Both the position numbers and the translations under genes were made by a program. From Aquimarina aggregata (lineage in GTDB: Bacteria > Bacteroidota > Bacteroidia > Flavobacteriales > Flavobacteriaceae): a DNA stretch of 64,000 bases. The DNA is taken from the NCBI RefSeq assembly GCF_001632745.1, contig NZ_LQRT01000001.1:186001-250000 (forward strand). The letters run 5' to 3'. Below, piece by piece: positions 1-7,928 of the stretch. Numbering within the stretch: position 1 is the stretch's first letter; each line of letters opens with the position of its first letter. Below the pieces are notes generated by a model that worked only from the letters and a program-made list of their open reading frames with translations, ran no database searches and was not told the origin of the DNA.

Positions 1-534
1 TCGTTCTTCTATTCTATCCAAAAACTGATGTTTCATTATAACCTTAGTACTATCGGCAATAGGGTTATCATAAGAATCATTGGCAAGAACTGTCTGCATT
101 GTATAATCTCTACCCCCAGCAATAATACTAGGAGGACCGATATAAGATTCAAGAAACACTTTTTGTTCTGTGGTAGCTATGATCTTTATTTCCCCGCTGG
201 CAATACCTTTAGATTTATATACCAATGTATACGTTATTCTTCCTTTTTTGTTGGCCATAAAATCTGGAATGTCAAATTGAGTATTATCAGACAGATTAGG
301 TGTTATGACAGTTGTTCCATAGGACGAATGCAGAAAAAGTTCTGTTTCCACAGAATCACTAAGTTTAAAGTCAAGTTGTATATTTTGCCCTGCTTCAAAA
401 GTTGTTGACTTGGTTAACAAAGTAGCTGTAATATTTCTTTTTTGTGTTGTACTATTTGTAAAGGCAATACTGATAGCTATTACTATCGGAAACAGTAACA
501 AAATGATATATCGTTTTCTTTTATTTAATTTCAT
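1..534 (-). CDS. Exported or membrane-anchored protein, 3' end outside window
   Basis: Reading frame open to the left edge; 178 codons are visible. The ATG overlaps the stop of the preceding large membrane-protein gene by one base (TAATG), so the two are probably translationally coupled. The N terminus (MKLNKRKRYIILLLFPIVI) is a basic stretch followed by a hydrophobic segment, either a signal peptide or a single anchor. What follows reads like an extracytoplasmic beta-rich domain. I recognise no family. By context it is a partner of the GT-C-like protein upstream. The C-terminal part lies outside the window. Confidence 0.75.
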   Translation of the reverse strand, partial: MKLNKRKRYIILLLFPIVIAISIAFTNSTTQKRNITATLLTKSTTFEAGQNIQLDFKLSDSVETELFLHSSYGTTVITPNLSDNTQFDIPDFMANKKGRITYTLVYKSKGIASGEIKIIATTEQKVFLESYIGPPSIIAGGRDYTMQTVLANDSYDNPIADSTKVIMKHQFLDRIEER

Positions 535-3500
535 TAATTCGGGTTTCCTATATAGGTATTCACTTCTAACTTGACATAACTAAAGCCTTTTCCACTTATT
601 GGTATTAGAGGAATTAACTGGTGTTCATATTTTCTTTCTGGTACAACTTTATTGCTTATTTCTTTATTCAACAAACCATTAATAAAAACGTTTTCCAGGT
701 TATTTTCTCCTTTACTAACTGTCGAAATATCTAATAACTTGTAGTCAAAATATTGTTTGCGTTGTGGTCTAATACCTTCTGGTAAATATTGATGATCGAC
801 CCATATCAGTTCACTATTCTCATCGTAATATGAAACTAATAACAACGGTATTGTTACCTCTTGGAGACCAGAATTAAACAATACGCCCTCGATATGATCT
901 TTTTGAATAGAAAGTTCATTAATCGTTACTCCTTTATACAAATCCACTGTGGCGACGTTTCCTGCACATTGCAAATCAAAATTAGTAGGCTGCTCCTCTA
1001 AATTAACCGGAGTAAATTGATCAGGATCAAATGTTTCTGGTTTGCGCTCTTCATGGTTGGACCAAGCAATACCTTCAAAATTAACGCGAAAACTAGTTAT
1101 TTCTTTAGGCATTAACTTATGTTTCATTTGATGTTTCACATTAAACATCGCCAATTTTTTATTTGCTTCGTTATATAATGTTCCTGCAATAACAACATCT
1201 GCAGGAACATTATCTATATTCTGTATTTCACCAATAATAGCGTATTGTCCATTATTCGATATAATTTTTGCCGAGAGTACTTCTAAAACAGGTTGTTTTA
1301 AGACATCTTCATGATAAGTTTGTTCTGAAGTAATTCTACGTCTTCCGTGGTTAAAGTAATTTGGAGTGTTTTCTACAAACAATTGATCTGGTGGAATATC
1401 TAGATCATAACTAGACGTTTTAACAAACCATTTCTTATCTTCTTTTATCAATTCATGAAAAAACGTTTTATCAATTTTCTCCAAAGGCGTGACCCATTTT
1501 GTAAATGCTTTTACTTTGGCTGTACTATCGGTTTGAGCAATTATGTCGACTCTTATCTCATCTAATTTTGCGTAAGAACTTAAAAGCCCATCTGTTACTG
1601 CAATCTCTAACATATACTGATCCTTGGTTTTAGTACTATTTGGATCTAAATAAGAATATGCTCGCTCAAATTCTTTAAAATCCAAGGCGTCATAATATGA
1701 TTCGGTTACATTTATCGGGCTAATTTGTTTTGCATTTTTTATATACAATAAGTAAAAACCAATTCCAAAAACAATAATCATGAGTACACCCCATATATGA
1801 CTAATTTTAATTACTGAACTTTTAAAACCATCATAGGCTACTGCAAATTTAAAATACACAGGAAAACTCTTATGTTTAGATTTTAAACCATGGATCCAAA
1901 TCAATTGTATATTAATAATAAACGCCAATAAAACAGTACCAACAGGTATCAAACCCCACATTAACTTTAAAAAAGTTGGCACGTCTTCTTTTGGTAAAAT
2001 ACTGGATAGCGGGGGAATGTTTAGTTTCTCCCAAACCATAATTCCGTTTTCTAATTGTCTTAATCTTTGCCAACCACAGAAATATAAAATAGGGTCATAA
2101 AACTTATCATTAGAAAAGACATATTTTAAATTGTATTTTTCGGGAACGGTAAGGAATTGTTGTAACGAACCTATACCTTCTACACCTCTAAATTTTGAAT
2201 TTTCAAGACGTTCTACTGCTCTAGTCGTCAATTCTGGTAGTCTTCTTGCAGAGTGATAATTTCCATCAACAGTCATTGCATTTGTCTGCGCAGAAAGCCA
2301 AGCCATTTGATCTCCAAAACCAAGTGGTAAAAATCGCCAATGATCGTGTTGATCTTGTTGTAAAAAATTAAGAATAGGAAGCATTTTTATTTTCTGAGGC
2401 TGAAAAGGTCTAAAATACCCTAAACTCATAGTAAAGAATACTATAAAAACAAAAGTAGATACAAACAAGCCTCCTAAAACTCTTCGATACACTCCGCCAT
2501 ATTTTTCTTGAATTTTCTGTCTTAAGTCACCTTCAACAAAACGGTAACCAAACTCCCCAAAAATTGGCAATGCCATTATTGAAGCCCATAATGTAAATCT
2601 ATCTAATGTAAGAATATTAAATGCATTATCCCCAAGCATCATTCTGGGAATAGGAGTAGTCCCCCCTGTTCCTAAAATTGTTAAAAGCGTAAAAGATAAT
2701 CCAAAAAACAGATATCGTTTACTGTAAAACCGAAACCAGATATAAGGAAGTATAAACAATAAGATTCCCCAAGGAATCAAAAAGAACACCAAACCAGAAG
2801 AAGTAACTTCAAAAAAATTATCTCTAGAACCATGCGGAATTGGAACTTGAGTAATTGGGTTATTTTTGGTATTCACCCAATAAGGTAAAATACAAAATAT
2901 AATGAGCAATAATGAACCAAAACCAAAAACCACTATTCTTTTAAAAAGCGACAAAAAAGTTTTGAAAAATAGAAAAAACCTAACCTCTTTGTAGCTATTT
3001 ACTTTTTCTCTCGATGCATCCATAATTATCATACCAATTAATGGAAAGATAAAAAAGACCATTCCAAAAATAGGAGTTACATGATGTGAGGTAACTGTAA
3101 CTGCCAGAAGACTTAAAGCATTTACCAAATACTTATATTTTCCTATTTTGATCCAAAGGTAGATTTCGGGCAGTGCATGAAGTAAAATAGAGAGCCCTAC
3201 AATACTAGGTAGTTGTCCAAAAATATGTAATGTCTCTATAAATGTAGACGAGAACACTGCAAATATTGCTGTATATCCGGCTACGTTTCTATTCGAGGTA
3301 AGTACTAATGCAAATCGATATATCCCGGTTATAAAAAGAATAATACCTATAATAGCCACAGTAAACAGCCCAAATTTTACTCCACCGATGTATGATAACA
3401 AACCAATACTTTGATGTACAAGTGGTGGATACCCCATAACTGTAAAACCGGTATACCAACTATAACTCCAAGGGTCAAACCAGTTATTGGCATAGTGATT

Positions 3501-3623
3501 CCCAAAAAAAAGATGAATTAATGCATCGTAAGTAGACTCTAGTGTAAAAAAAATTGCTGTTCCATGGAACATGACACCTATCAGCAATGCACTAATTAAA
3601 TACTTATTTGTGGATTTATCCAT
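534..3623 (-). CDS. Large multi-spanning membrane protein, GT-C / PTPS-related type
   Basis: About 1029 residues from the ATG at 3623; the open frame reaches 3686 but the protein reads naturally from MDKSTNKYLI. The first ~420 residues are a series of hydrophobic spans separated by short loops. An early loop has acidic and aromatic residues (NNWFDPWSYSWYTG), as in GT-C glycosyltransferase-like and 6-pyruvoyl-tetrahydropterin-synthase-related membrane proteins. Two more hydrophobic segments lie near residues 560-640. The last ~350 residues look extracytoplasmic and beta-rich. Likely role: building or exporting a surface glycan or lipid-linked sugar, inferred from architecture and from the divergent family 2 glycosyltransferase next door. 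The exact family is uncertain. Confidence 0.7.
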   Translation of the reverse strand: MDKSTNKYLISALLIGVMFHGTAIFFTLESTYDALIHLFFGNHYANNWFDPWSYSWYTGFTVMGYPPLVHQSIGLLSYIGGVKFGLFTVAIIGIILFITGIYRFALVLTSNRNVAGYTAIFAVFSSTFIETLHIFGQLPSIVGLSILLHALPEIYLWIKIGKYKYLVNALSLLAVTVTSHHVTPIFGMVFFIFPLIGMIIMDASREKVNSYKEVRFFLFFKTFLSLFKRIVVFGFGSLLLIIFCILPYWVNTKNNPITQVPIPHGSRDNFFEVTSSGLVFFLIPWGILLFILPYIWFRFYSKRYLFFGLSFTLLTILGTGGTTPIPRMMLGDNAFNILTLDRFTLWASIMALPIFGEFGYRFVEGDLRQKIQEKYGGVYRRVLGGLFVSTFVFIVFFTMSLGYFRPFQPQKIKMLPILNFLQQDQHDHWRFLPLGFGDQMAWLSAQTNAMTVDGNYHSARRLPELTTRAVERLENSKFRGVEGIGSLQQFLTVPEKYNLKYVFSNDKFYDPILYFCGWQRLRQLENGIMVWEKLNIPPLSSILPKEDVPTFLKLMWGLIPVGTVLLAFIINIQLIWIHGLKSKHKSFPVYFKFAVAYDGFKSSVIKISHIWGVLMIIVFGIGFYLLYIKNAKQISPINVTESYYDALDFKEFERAYSYLDPNSTKTKDQYMLEIAVTDGLLSSYAKLDEIRVDIIAQTDSTAKVKAFTKWVTPLEKIDKTFFHELIKEDKKWFVKTSSYDLDIPPDQLFVENTPNYFNHGRRRITSEQTYHEDVLKQPVLEVLSAKIISNNGQYAIIGEIQNIDNVPADVVIAGTLYNEANKKLAMFNVKHQMKHKLMPKEITSFRVNFEGIAWSNHEERKPETFDPDQFTPVNLEEQPTNFDLQCAGNVATVDLYKGVTINELSIQKDHIEGVLFNSGLQEVTIPLLLVSYYDENSELIWVDHQYLPEGIRPQRKQYFDYKLLDISTVSKGENNLENVFINGLLNKEISNKVVPERKYEHQLIPLIPISGKGFSYVKLEVNTYIGNPN

Positions 3624-3795
3624 ATAGACTCGCCATAGTTTATGATTTAAATATACAACAAAGGTTTCAGTTTCGACGAATAGCACACCTTCTGAAAAAA
3701 ACCATTCATCTACAGCAATTCTCTTCTCACCGAATTGTGGCAGATCACGATATCAATGATAATTAATTTTAAAAAAGAACCCCTAATGCTACATT

Positions 3796-4617
3796 ATGAA
3801 AACTGGAATTATTATACCCTGTTATAACGAAGAAAAAAGATTAAATACAATTGCATTTTTAAATTGTATACGAACCAATAACAATTTCCACCTATGTTTC
3901 GTAAACGATGGAAGTAACGATAATACTATAGATGTATTAAAAGAGTTACAACAATCTAACCCATTTAGAATTAGTGTAATTGATATAAAGAAAAACGCAG
4001 GAAAAGCTTCTGCTGTAAGAACAGGTGCAAATTATTTATATACTAGAGGCGATATAGAATTTATAGGTTTTATAGATGCCGATCTATCCACAGATTTTAA
4101 CGATTTTAACGGACTATTACATACGCTAAAAAGTAATAATGACTTAGATATGGTATTTGGCTCAAGAGCAAAAGATACCTCTGCAACTATCGAAAAAAAC
4201 GCAATTAGAGGATTATTTTCAAAAATCATTAAAATCCTTGTATACTTTATTTTGAAATTACCTATAGAAGATACACAATGTGGTGCAAAAATCTTTAGGA
4301 CTAAACTTGTTCCTGTATTATTTAAGAAAAATTTCTTTAGTAGATGGTTATTTGATGTGGAGATGTTTTTAAGAATGAAGGAACACTTTGGAAAAGTCAA
4401 AATTTTAAGTAAAATCTATGAACAACCCCTACAGCGATGGGTGCATATGGAGGATTCTAAATTAGGGTTAAGAGATTCTCTAGAAATCCCTTATCGATTG
4501 TTATCCATCTGGTTTAATTATACTATTCTTCAAAATTTAAGTTACACCAATATTGAAGAAATCATTGAACCGAGTATAGAGATATTCGGTATGCCCAATA
4601 CAGCTTTAGCAGCTTAA
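3796..4617 (+). CDS. Family 2 glycosyltransferase, dolichyl-phosphate-mannose-synthase-like
   Basis: 273 residues, cytosolic GT-A fold. It starts directly with the nucleotide-binding strand MKTGIIIPCYNEE. Asp38 lies in FVNDGS and the metal-binding DXD is D94-A95-D96 in FIDADLSTD. The core is complete through a basic amphipathic C-terminal region (RWLFDVEMFLRM, EQPLQRW), as in polyprenyl-phosphate glycosyltransferases. It probably moves a sugar from an activated donor to a lipid carrier or nascent surface glycan. It is transcribed divergently from the GT-C-like gene across a gap of about 170 bp. A truncated paralog with a damaged DXD sits at 39673-40116. Confidence 0.88.
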   Translation: MKTGIIIPCYNEEKRLNTIAFLNCIRTNNNFHLCFVNDGSNDNTIDVLKELQQSNPFRISVIDIKKNAGKASAVRTGANYLYTRGDIEFIGFIDADLSTDFNDFNGLLHTLKSNNDLDMVFGSRAKDTSATIEKNAIRGLFSKIIKILVYFILKLPIEDTQCGAKIFRTKLVPVLFKKNFFSRWLFDVEMFLRMKEHFGKVKILSKIYEQPLQRWVHMEDSKLGLRDSLEIPYRLLSIWFNYTILQNLSYTNIEEIIEPSIEIFGMPNTALAA

Positions 4618-4638
4618 TAATTTAAGGTGACTGTAGGC

Positions 4639-4700
4639 GAAAACCTGTCAAACTTGTTTTAATTTTGGATAAGTAATAAAACAAGTAGACAGGTTTTTCT
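4639..4700 (+). terminator. Terminator of the glycosyltransferase gene
   Basis: Long interrupted inverted repeat about 20 bp past the stop codon: AAAACCTGTC and ACTTGTTTTA pair with TAAAACAAGT and ACAGGTTTTT, and the 3' arm ends in a T-run. Confidence 0.6.
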
Positions 4701-4720
4701 TTGTAGACAGGTTTTTCTTT
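4685..4720 (+). repeat. Perfect 18-bp tandem repeat in the terminator tail
   Basis: GTAGACAGGTTTTTCTTT occurs twice back to back (4685-4702 and 4703-4720). It duplicates the 3' arm and T-run of the terminator, probably by slippage. Confidence 0.9.
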
Positions 4721-4789
4721 TTGGATTCTTTGACATTATTCTTTTAAAGTGTATTAAAAACCTATAACGAAAAACACCTTCTCTATTTT

Positions 4790-4805
4790 TGGAATATTCA
4801 TTCCA
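4790..4805. promoter_or_regulatory. Putative TetR operator 1
   Basis: Near-palindrome TGGAATATTCATTCCA just upstream of the tetR-like gene. Read on the minus strand it begins TGGAATGAATATTC. This matches the site in front of the next gene (TGGAATGAACATTC) at 13 of 14 positions. Likely the autoregulatory site of the TetR protein. Confidence 0.6.
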
Positions 4806-4823
4806 TCTTTCTAGTTTTGCTAT

Positions 4824-5375
4824 GTGAATAAAAAAGAAAGCATTCTTAAAGCTGCCTTAGAGTTATTAGTTGTAAATGGCATACATGCTACTCCTATGTC
4901 TGCAATAGCAAAAGCAGCAAATACTGGCATGGGTACTATTTATAATTATTTCCCTACAAAGGAAATATTAATAAATGCCATTTATATTGATATTAAACAA
5001 AAGGAAAAAGCATTACTATTATCACCAATTTCTAAAGAAACTATTAAAGAAGAATTTGAACACTACTATATTGTGGTGATTAATTTTTTCTTAAAAAACC
5101 CCGTTTATTTTCAGTTTTTAGAACAACTAAATAGCTCTCCTATTATCTCAGAAGAAAGTAAAAGAGAAGGATATAAAGCTATTGAACCTGTAATCACTTT
5201 ACTCAAAAAAGGTCAAAAAGAGGGTGTCATAAAAGATATCGATATAGAGGAACTTTTACAATTTTTAGGAGGAGCCATTTTCTCTAATTTAAGATGGTTA
5301 TTTCATACTACCAATCTAAAAACAATATCGACTTCGAATCAATTAAAATTGGTTTGGGACGCCTTGAAGTTATAA
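4824..5375 (+). CDS. TetR/AcrR family transcriptional regulator
   Basis: 183 residues. The N-terminal ~50 residues give the TetR helix-turn-helix, with the signature ending TGMGTIYNYFPTKEIL. The rest is the helical effector/dimerisation domain. The start is a GTG: an ATG two bases earlier runs directly into TGA. It heads a three-gene group (regulator, DoxX-like, SDR). Similar palindromes precede this gene and the DoxX-like gene, which argues that it represses itself and the two enzymes until a small hydrophobic ligand binds. The ligand is unknown. Confidence 0.88.
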   Translation: MNKKESILKAALELLVVNGIHATPMSAIAKAANTGMGTIYNYFPTKEILINAIYIDIKQKEKALLLSPISKETIKEEFEHYYIVVINFFLKNPVYFQFLEQLNSSPIISEESKREGYKAIEPVITLLKKGQKEGVIKDIDIEELLQFLGGAIFSNLRWLFHTTNLKTISTSNQLKLVWDALKL

Positions 5376-5391
5376 TTTTTTTAATCAAAAA

Positions 5392-5411
5392 TGGAATGAA
5401 CATTCACTCCA
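5392..5411. promoter_or_regulatory. Putative TetR operator 2
   Basis: TGGAATGAACATTCACTCCA, an imperfect inverted repeat (TGGAATGAAC against TGGAGTGAAT), lying between the tetR stop and the DoxX-like start. It shares TGGAATGAAYATTC with operator 1. Confidence 0.6.
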
Positions 5412-5423
5412 AACTATACTCAT

Positions 5424-5780
5424 ATGAAAACTATTTATTGGACCTCTACAGGTTTACTATCAATTTTACTATTATGGAGTTCATACTCCTATATTTTTAG
5501 TCAAGCAACTATTACGGGAATACGCGCATTAGGGTTTCCTGATCATTTTAGGATACAGCTAGCTGTTTTAAAAATTATTGCTGTTATTATTTTACTTGTT
5601 CCCCAAATTCCTTTACAGATAAAAGAGTGGGCATATGCAGGAGTTACCTTCTTCTTTATAACATCAATCGTAGCACATACAGCTCATAAAGATTCTATTT
5701 TTATATCACTACTTAACTTACTGTTTATAGCATTAGTATTTATTTCAAGCCTATATCTACATAAATCAAACATCTTATAA
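5424..5780 (+). CDS. DoxX-like family membrane protein
   Basis: 118 residues with four predicted membrane helices and the DoxX-like pattern of an early YIF/GIRALGFPDHFR segment, then LAVLKIIAVIILLVP, then a conserved AHTAHKD loop. DoxX-like proteins are small inner-membrane proteins linked to redox or stress functions; the precise reaction is not settled. It starts 48 bp after tetR, with a candidate operator in the gap, and is followed after 28 bp by an SDR gene. The three are probably co-regulated. Confidence 0.8.
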   Translation: MKTIYWTSTGLLSILLLWSSYSYIFSQATITGIRALGFPDHFRIQLAVLKIIAVIILLVPQIPLQIKEWAYAGVTFFFITSIVAHTAHKDSIFISLLNLLFIALVFISSLYLHKSNIL

Positions 5781-5808
5781 TCTTATATAAACCTTAAAAA
5801 ATTAATCA

Positions 5809-6672
5809 ATGAAAAAAATAGCCATTGTTACCGGAACATCATCTGGATTGGGTCTCGAAACATCTATTATACTCGCGCAAAACGGTTTTAAAGTCTATGC
5901 TACTATGCGTAACTTAAAAAAACAAGAAGCTCTTATGCAAAGTGCCAAAACAGCATCTGTACATCTAGAGGTTTTACAACTAGATGTTACTGATCAAGAA
6001 TCTATCGATTCATGTATAAAACTCATATTAGCCAAAGAAGGACAAATAGATTTACTGATTAATAATGCAGGGGCTGGTTTTGCCAAAACTACTGAACAAA
6101 CTACTGAAGAAGAATTAAAATGGGTTACAGATGTCAACTACCTCGGAGTTGTACGATGTACCAAAGCGGTACTTCCTAGTATGCGAGAAAAAATGAAAGG
6201 TCATATTATAAATATTACTTCTGTTGGCGGTTTAGTTGGACAACCATTTAATGAGCTTTACTGTGGTGCTAAGTTTGCTGTAGAAGGATTTACAGAAGCT
6301 TTGGCCTCATACATCACCGATCCATTTGGAATAAAGTTTTCTTTAGTAGAACCTGGAGGTATTGTTTCTGAATTTATGAAATCTGCGATGGAAAAAACCA
6401 TTACAGATGGGCAAATGGCACATCCCGATTATATGCCCATATTAGAAAAGTATATGAGTGGGGTTCAAAAAAGAGCCCAAGAAAGTGCAGATCAAGTATA
6501 TCAAACTCCTGAAGAAGTTGCTCATGTTATTTTAAAAGTAACTCGATCTAAAAACCCTCCTTTACGAATACGAACTTCGCAATGGGCCGAAGATTTCACA
6601 TTGCTTAAAACGCAGGCAGATCCAGATGGCACCAAACTCATTCAAGATATAAAAGAGCGGTTTTTGAAGTAA
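5809..6672 (+). CDS. Short-chain dehydrogenase/reductase (SDR)
   Basis: 287 residues, classical SDR. It has the cofactor motif TGTSSGLG near residues 8-15, NNAGAG near 84-89, a catalytic Ser in ITSVGG and a Tyr-x-x-x-Lys equivalent (YCGAKFAVEG). After the active site comes VEPGG, typical of this class. It should be a soluble NAD(P)H-dependent oxidoreductase; the substrate cannot be told from sequence. It ends the TetR-controlled group and is followed by a clear terminator. Confidence 0.9.
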   Translation: MKKIAIVTGTSSGLGLETSIILAQNGFKVYATMRNLKKQEALMQSAKTASVHLEVLQLDVTDQESIDSCIKLILAKEGQIDLLINNAGAGFAKTTEQTTEEELKWVTDVNYLGVVRCTKAVLPSMREKMKGHIINITSVGGLVGQPFNELYCGAKFAVEGFTEALASYITDPFGIKFSLVEPGGIVSEFMKSAMEKTITDGQMAHPDYMPILEKYMSGVQKRAQESADQVYQTPEEVAHVILKVTRSKNPPLRIRTSQWAEDFTLLKTQADPDGTKLIQDIKERFLK

Positions 6673-6690
6673 AATCTTCAAAAAAATTAT

Positions 6691-6725
6691 AAAAAAAGGT
6701 ACTTTAAAACAAAGTACCTTTTTTT
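6691..6725 (+). terminator. Rho-independent terminator after the SDR gene
   Basis: Perfect stem AAAGGTACTTT / AAAGTACCTTT with a short loop, flanked by A-run and T-run, so it can act in both directions. Confidence 0.85.
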
Positions 6726-6772
6726 ATAAACTTATATTCTTATTAAAACGAACATTTAATTTTATCTTACCG

Positions 6773-7006
6773 CTATTTCCAATACTTATTCGCTGCAGAA
6801 ATTGTTTGAAAATTCACAGCAATCACATGCGATGCTGCAGTAAGACCAGAAGCGCTATTTGCATACTCCTTCCTCAATTTTTTTAAAACTTCTATATCTG
6901 GTTGTGTAGACTTCACTCCCATTCTTGATAGTTTTATCGCTAATTCATATCCTTCTTGTGGGTTCTTGGTAATTAGGCTTTCTAACCATATTTCTTTTTT
7001 TTCCAT
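6773..7006 (-). CDS. Small protein of unknown function
   Basis: 77 residues, charged at the N terminus (MEKKEIWLESLITKNPQEG) and helical in appearance, with no signal peptide or membrane span. I do not recognise the family. It lies at the distal end of the NO-detoxification block on the same strand, about 130 bp downstream of a small membrane protein. A function in that block is possible but unsupported. Confidence 0.5.
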   Translation of the reverse strand: MEKKEIWLESLITKNPQEGYELAIKLSRMGVKSTQPDIEVLKKLRKEYANSASGLTAASHVIAVNFQTISAANKYWK

Positions 7007-7136
7007 ATTATAATAATCTTAATTAAGTTTATTCTGAGTACTTGTTACTTTGCTTATTTTCTTGGAGTCTACCTACAAATGCTACGGCATATGAAGAAGA
7101 TCTGAATTTTAAAATAGGATCATCTATAAAAATGAT

Positions 7137-7418
7137 TTAAATCAAATTAATAATCGTAAAGGAAATACTGAATGCTACACTCATAACAAGTAAATTAAAA
7201 CTTATTTTGGGTTTTTGCTGAGATAAAATAGCCGCATTATAAAACATACACATGATGGTTATTATAAATAATTGAATCATTTGTATTGCAGAGTTCCCGT
7301 TCATTAATATAAACATAGCGGCTACTGATCCTAAACAACTTTGTCCTATAATTGCAATAGGAGAATATCCTATTATTCCTTTTGAATACTCTTTTAAATA
7401 ACTATGATAAATTTTCAT
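7137..7418 (-). CDS. Small membrane protein, about three spans
   Basis: 93 residues from the ATG at 7418; the frame extends to 7448, but the downstream ATG has an A-rich stretch in front (AAAGAAAA). The body contains three hydrophobic segments (PIAIIGQSCLGSVAAMFIL, IQMIQLFIITIMCMF, and the C-terminal ISFTIINLI). No family recognised. It lies 66 bp downstream of the truncated hemoglobin gene, so it may belong to the same respiratory or NO-defence transcript. Confidence 0.55.
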   Translation of the reverse strand: MKIYHSYLKEYSKGIIGYSPIAIIGQSCLGSVAAMFILMNGNSAIQMIQLFIITIMCMFYNAAILSQQKPKISFNLLVMSVAFSISFTIINLI

Positions 7419-7483
7419 TTTTCTTTTTTTATGAAACCAAGAATACAATACTGGTTTCGATTAAACATTGAGTCACTTTATCA

Positions 7484-7870
7484 TTAGGGTCTGCTTTTCC
7501 AAATCGTTAAATATTGGCTTGTTGCCATTTTTCTTGCTGCATCTTTTGCTCTTTGCGCCAATTCGCCTTCATACAATGCATCTATTGTAGTAAACCATAA
7601 CTCTAACCATTTCCCAAAATGAACTTGAGTAATACTGTGGTTTAAATTTTTATCCACATTTTTATGTACCTGCCCTGGGTTTCCTTTAAAACAAGCTTGT
7701 CCAAATAATGCCGTGACCCAAAAATCTGTGAGTTTTTCTAAATGCATTGGCCAGTTATTTTCGGGAATATGGCTATTAAATATTGGTCCCAGTAATTCAT
7801 CTTTTTGAATGGTTCTATAAAAAGTTGATACCAGAACAAAAACATCATCTCGATTACGTATTTCTTCCAT
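7484..7870 (-). CDS. Group III truncated hemoglobin
   Basis: 128 residues, the size of the 2-over-2 globin family. It has the early FYRTI (B10 Tyr) segment, the PIFNSHI region and HFGKWLELWFTTID, whose His is expected to be the proximal heme ligand, as in the Campylobacter Ctb-type globins. Such proteins bind NO or O2 in the cytoplasm and are commonly induced by nitrosative stress. The gene directly follows the NO reductase, separated by a hairpin, so its expression may be tuned by read-through. Confidence 0.88.
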   Translation of the reverse strand: MEEIRNRDDVFVLVSTFYRTIQKDELLGPIFNSHIPENNWPMHLEKLTDFWVTALFGQACFKGNPGQVHKNVDKNLNHSITQVHFGKWLELWFTTIDALYEGELAQRAKDAARKMATSQYLTIWKSRP

Positions 7871-7884
7871 CTTTTTATTTTATA

Positions 7885-7919
7885 CCAGTACGCATCAAGC
7901 AAATATTGATATGTACTGG
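7885..7919 (-). terminator. Hairpin between NO reductase and truncated hemoglobin genes
   Basis: CCAGTAC and GTACTGG arms with an inner ATCA/TGAT pairing in the short intercistronic gap. There is no good T-run on the minus strand, so it may be an mRNA processing or partial-termination structure. Confidence 0.5.
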
Positions 7920-7928
7920 CGTATTAGT

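Noticed and set aside
28..408. 126-codon plus-strand frame at the left edge
   Set aside because: Lies opposite the minus-strand partial gene, which continues an operon with a TAATG junction and is the better reading.
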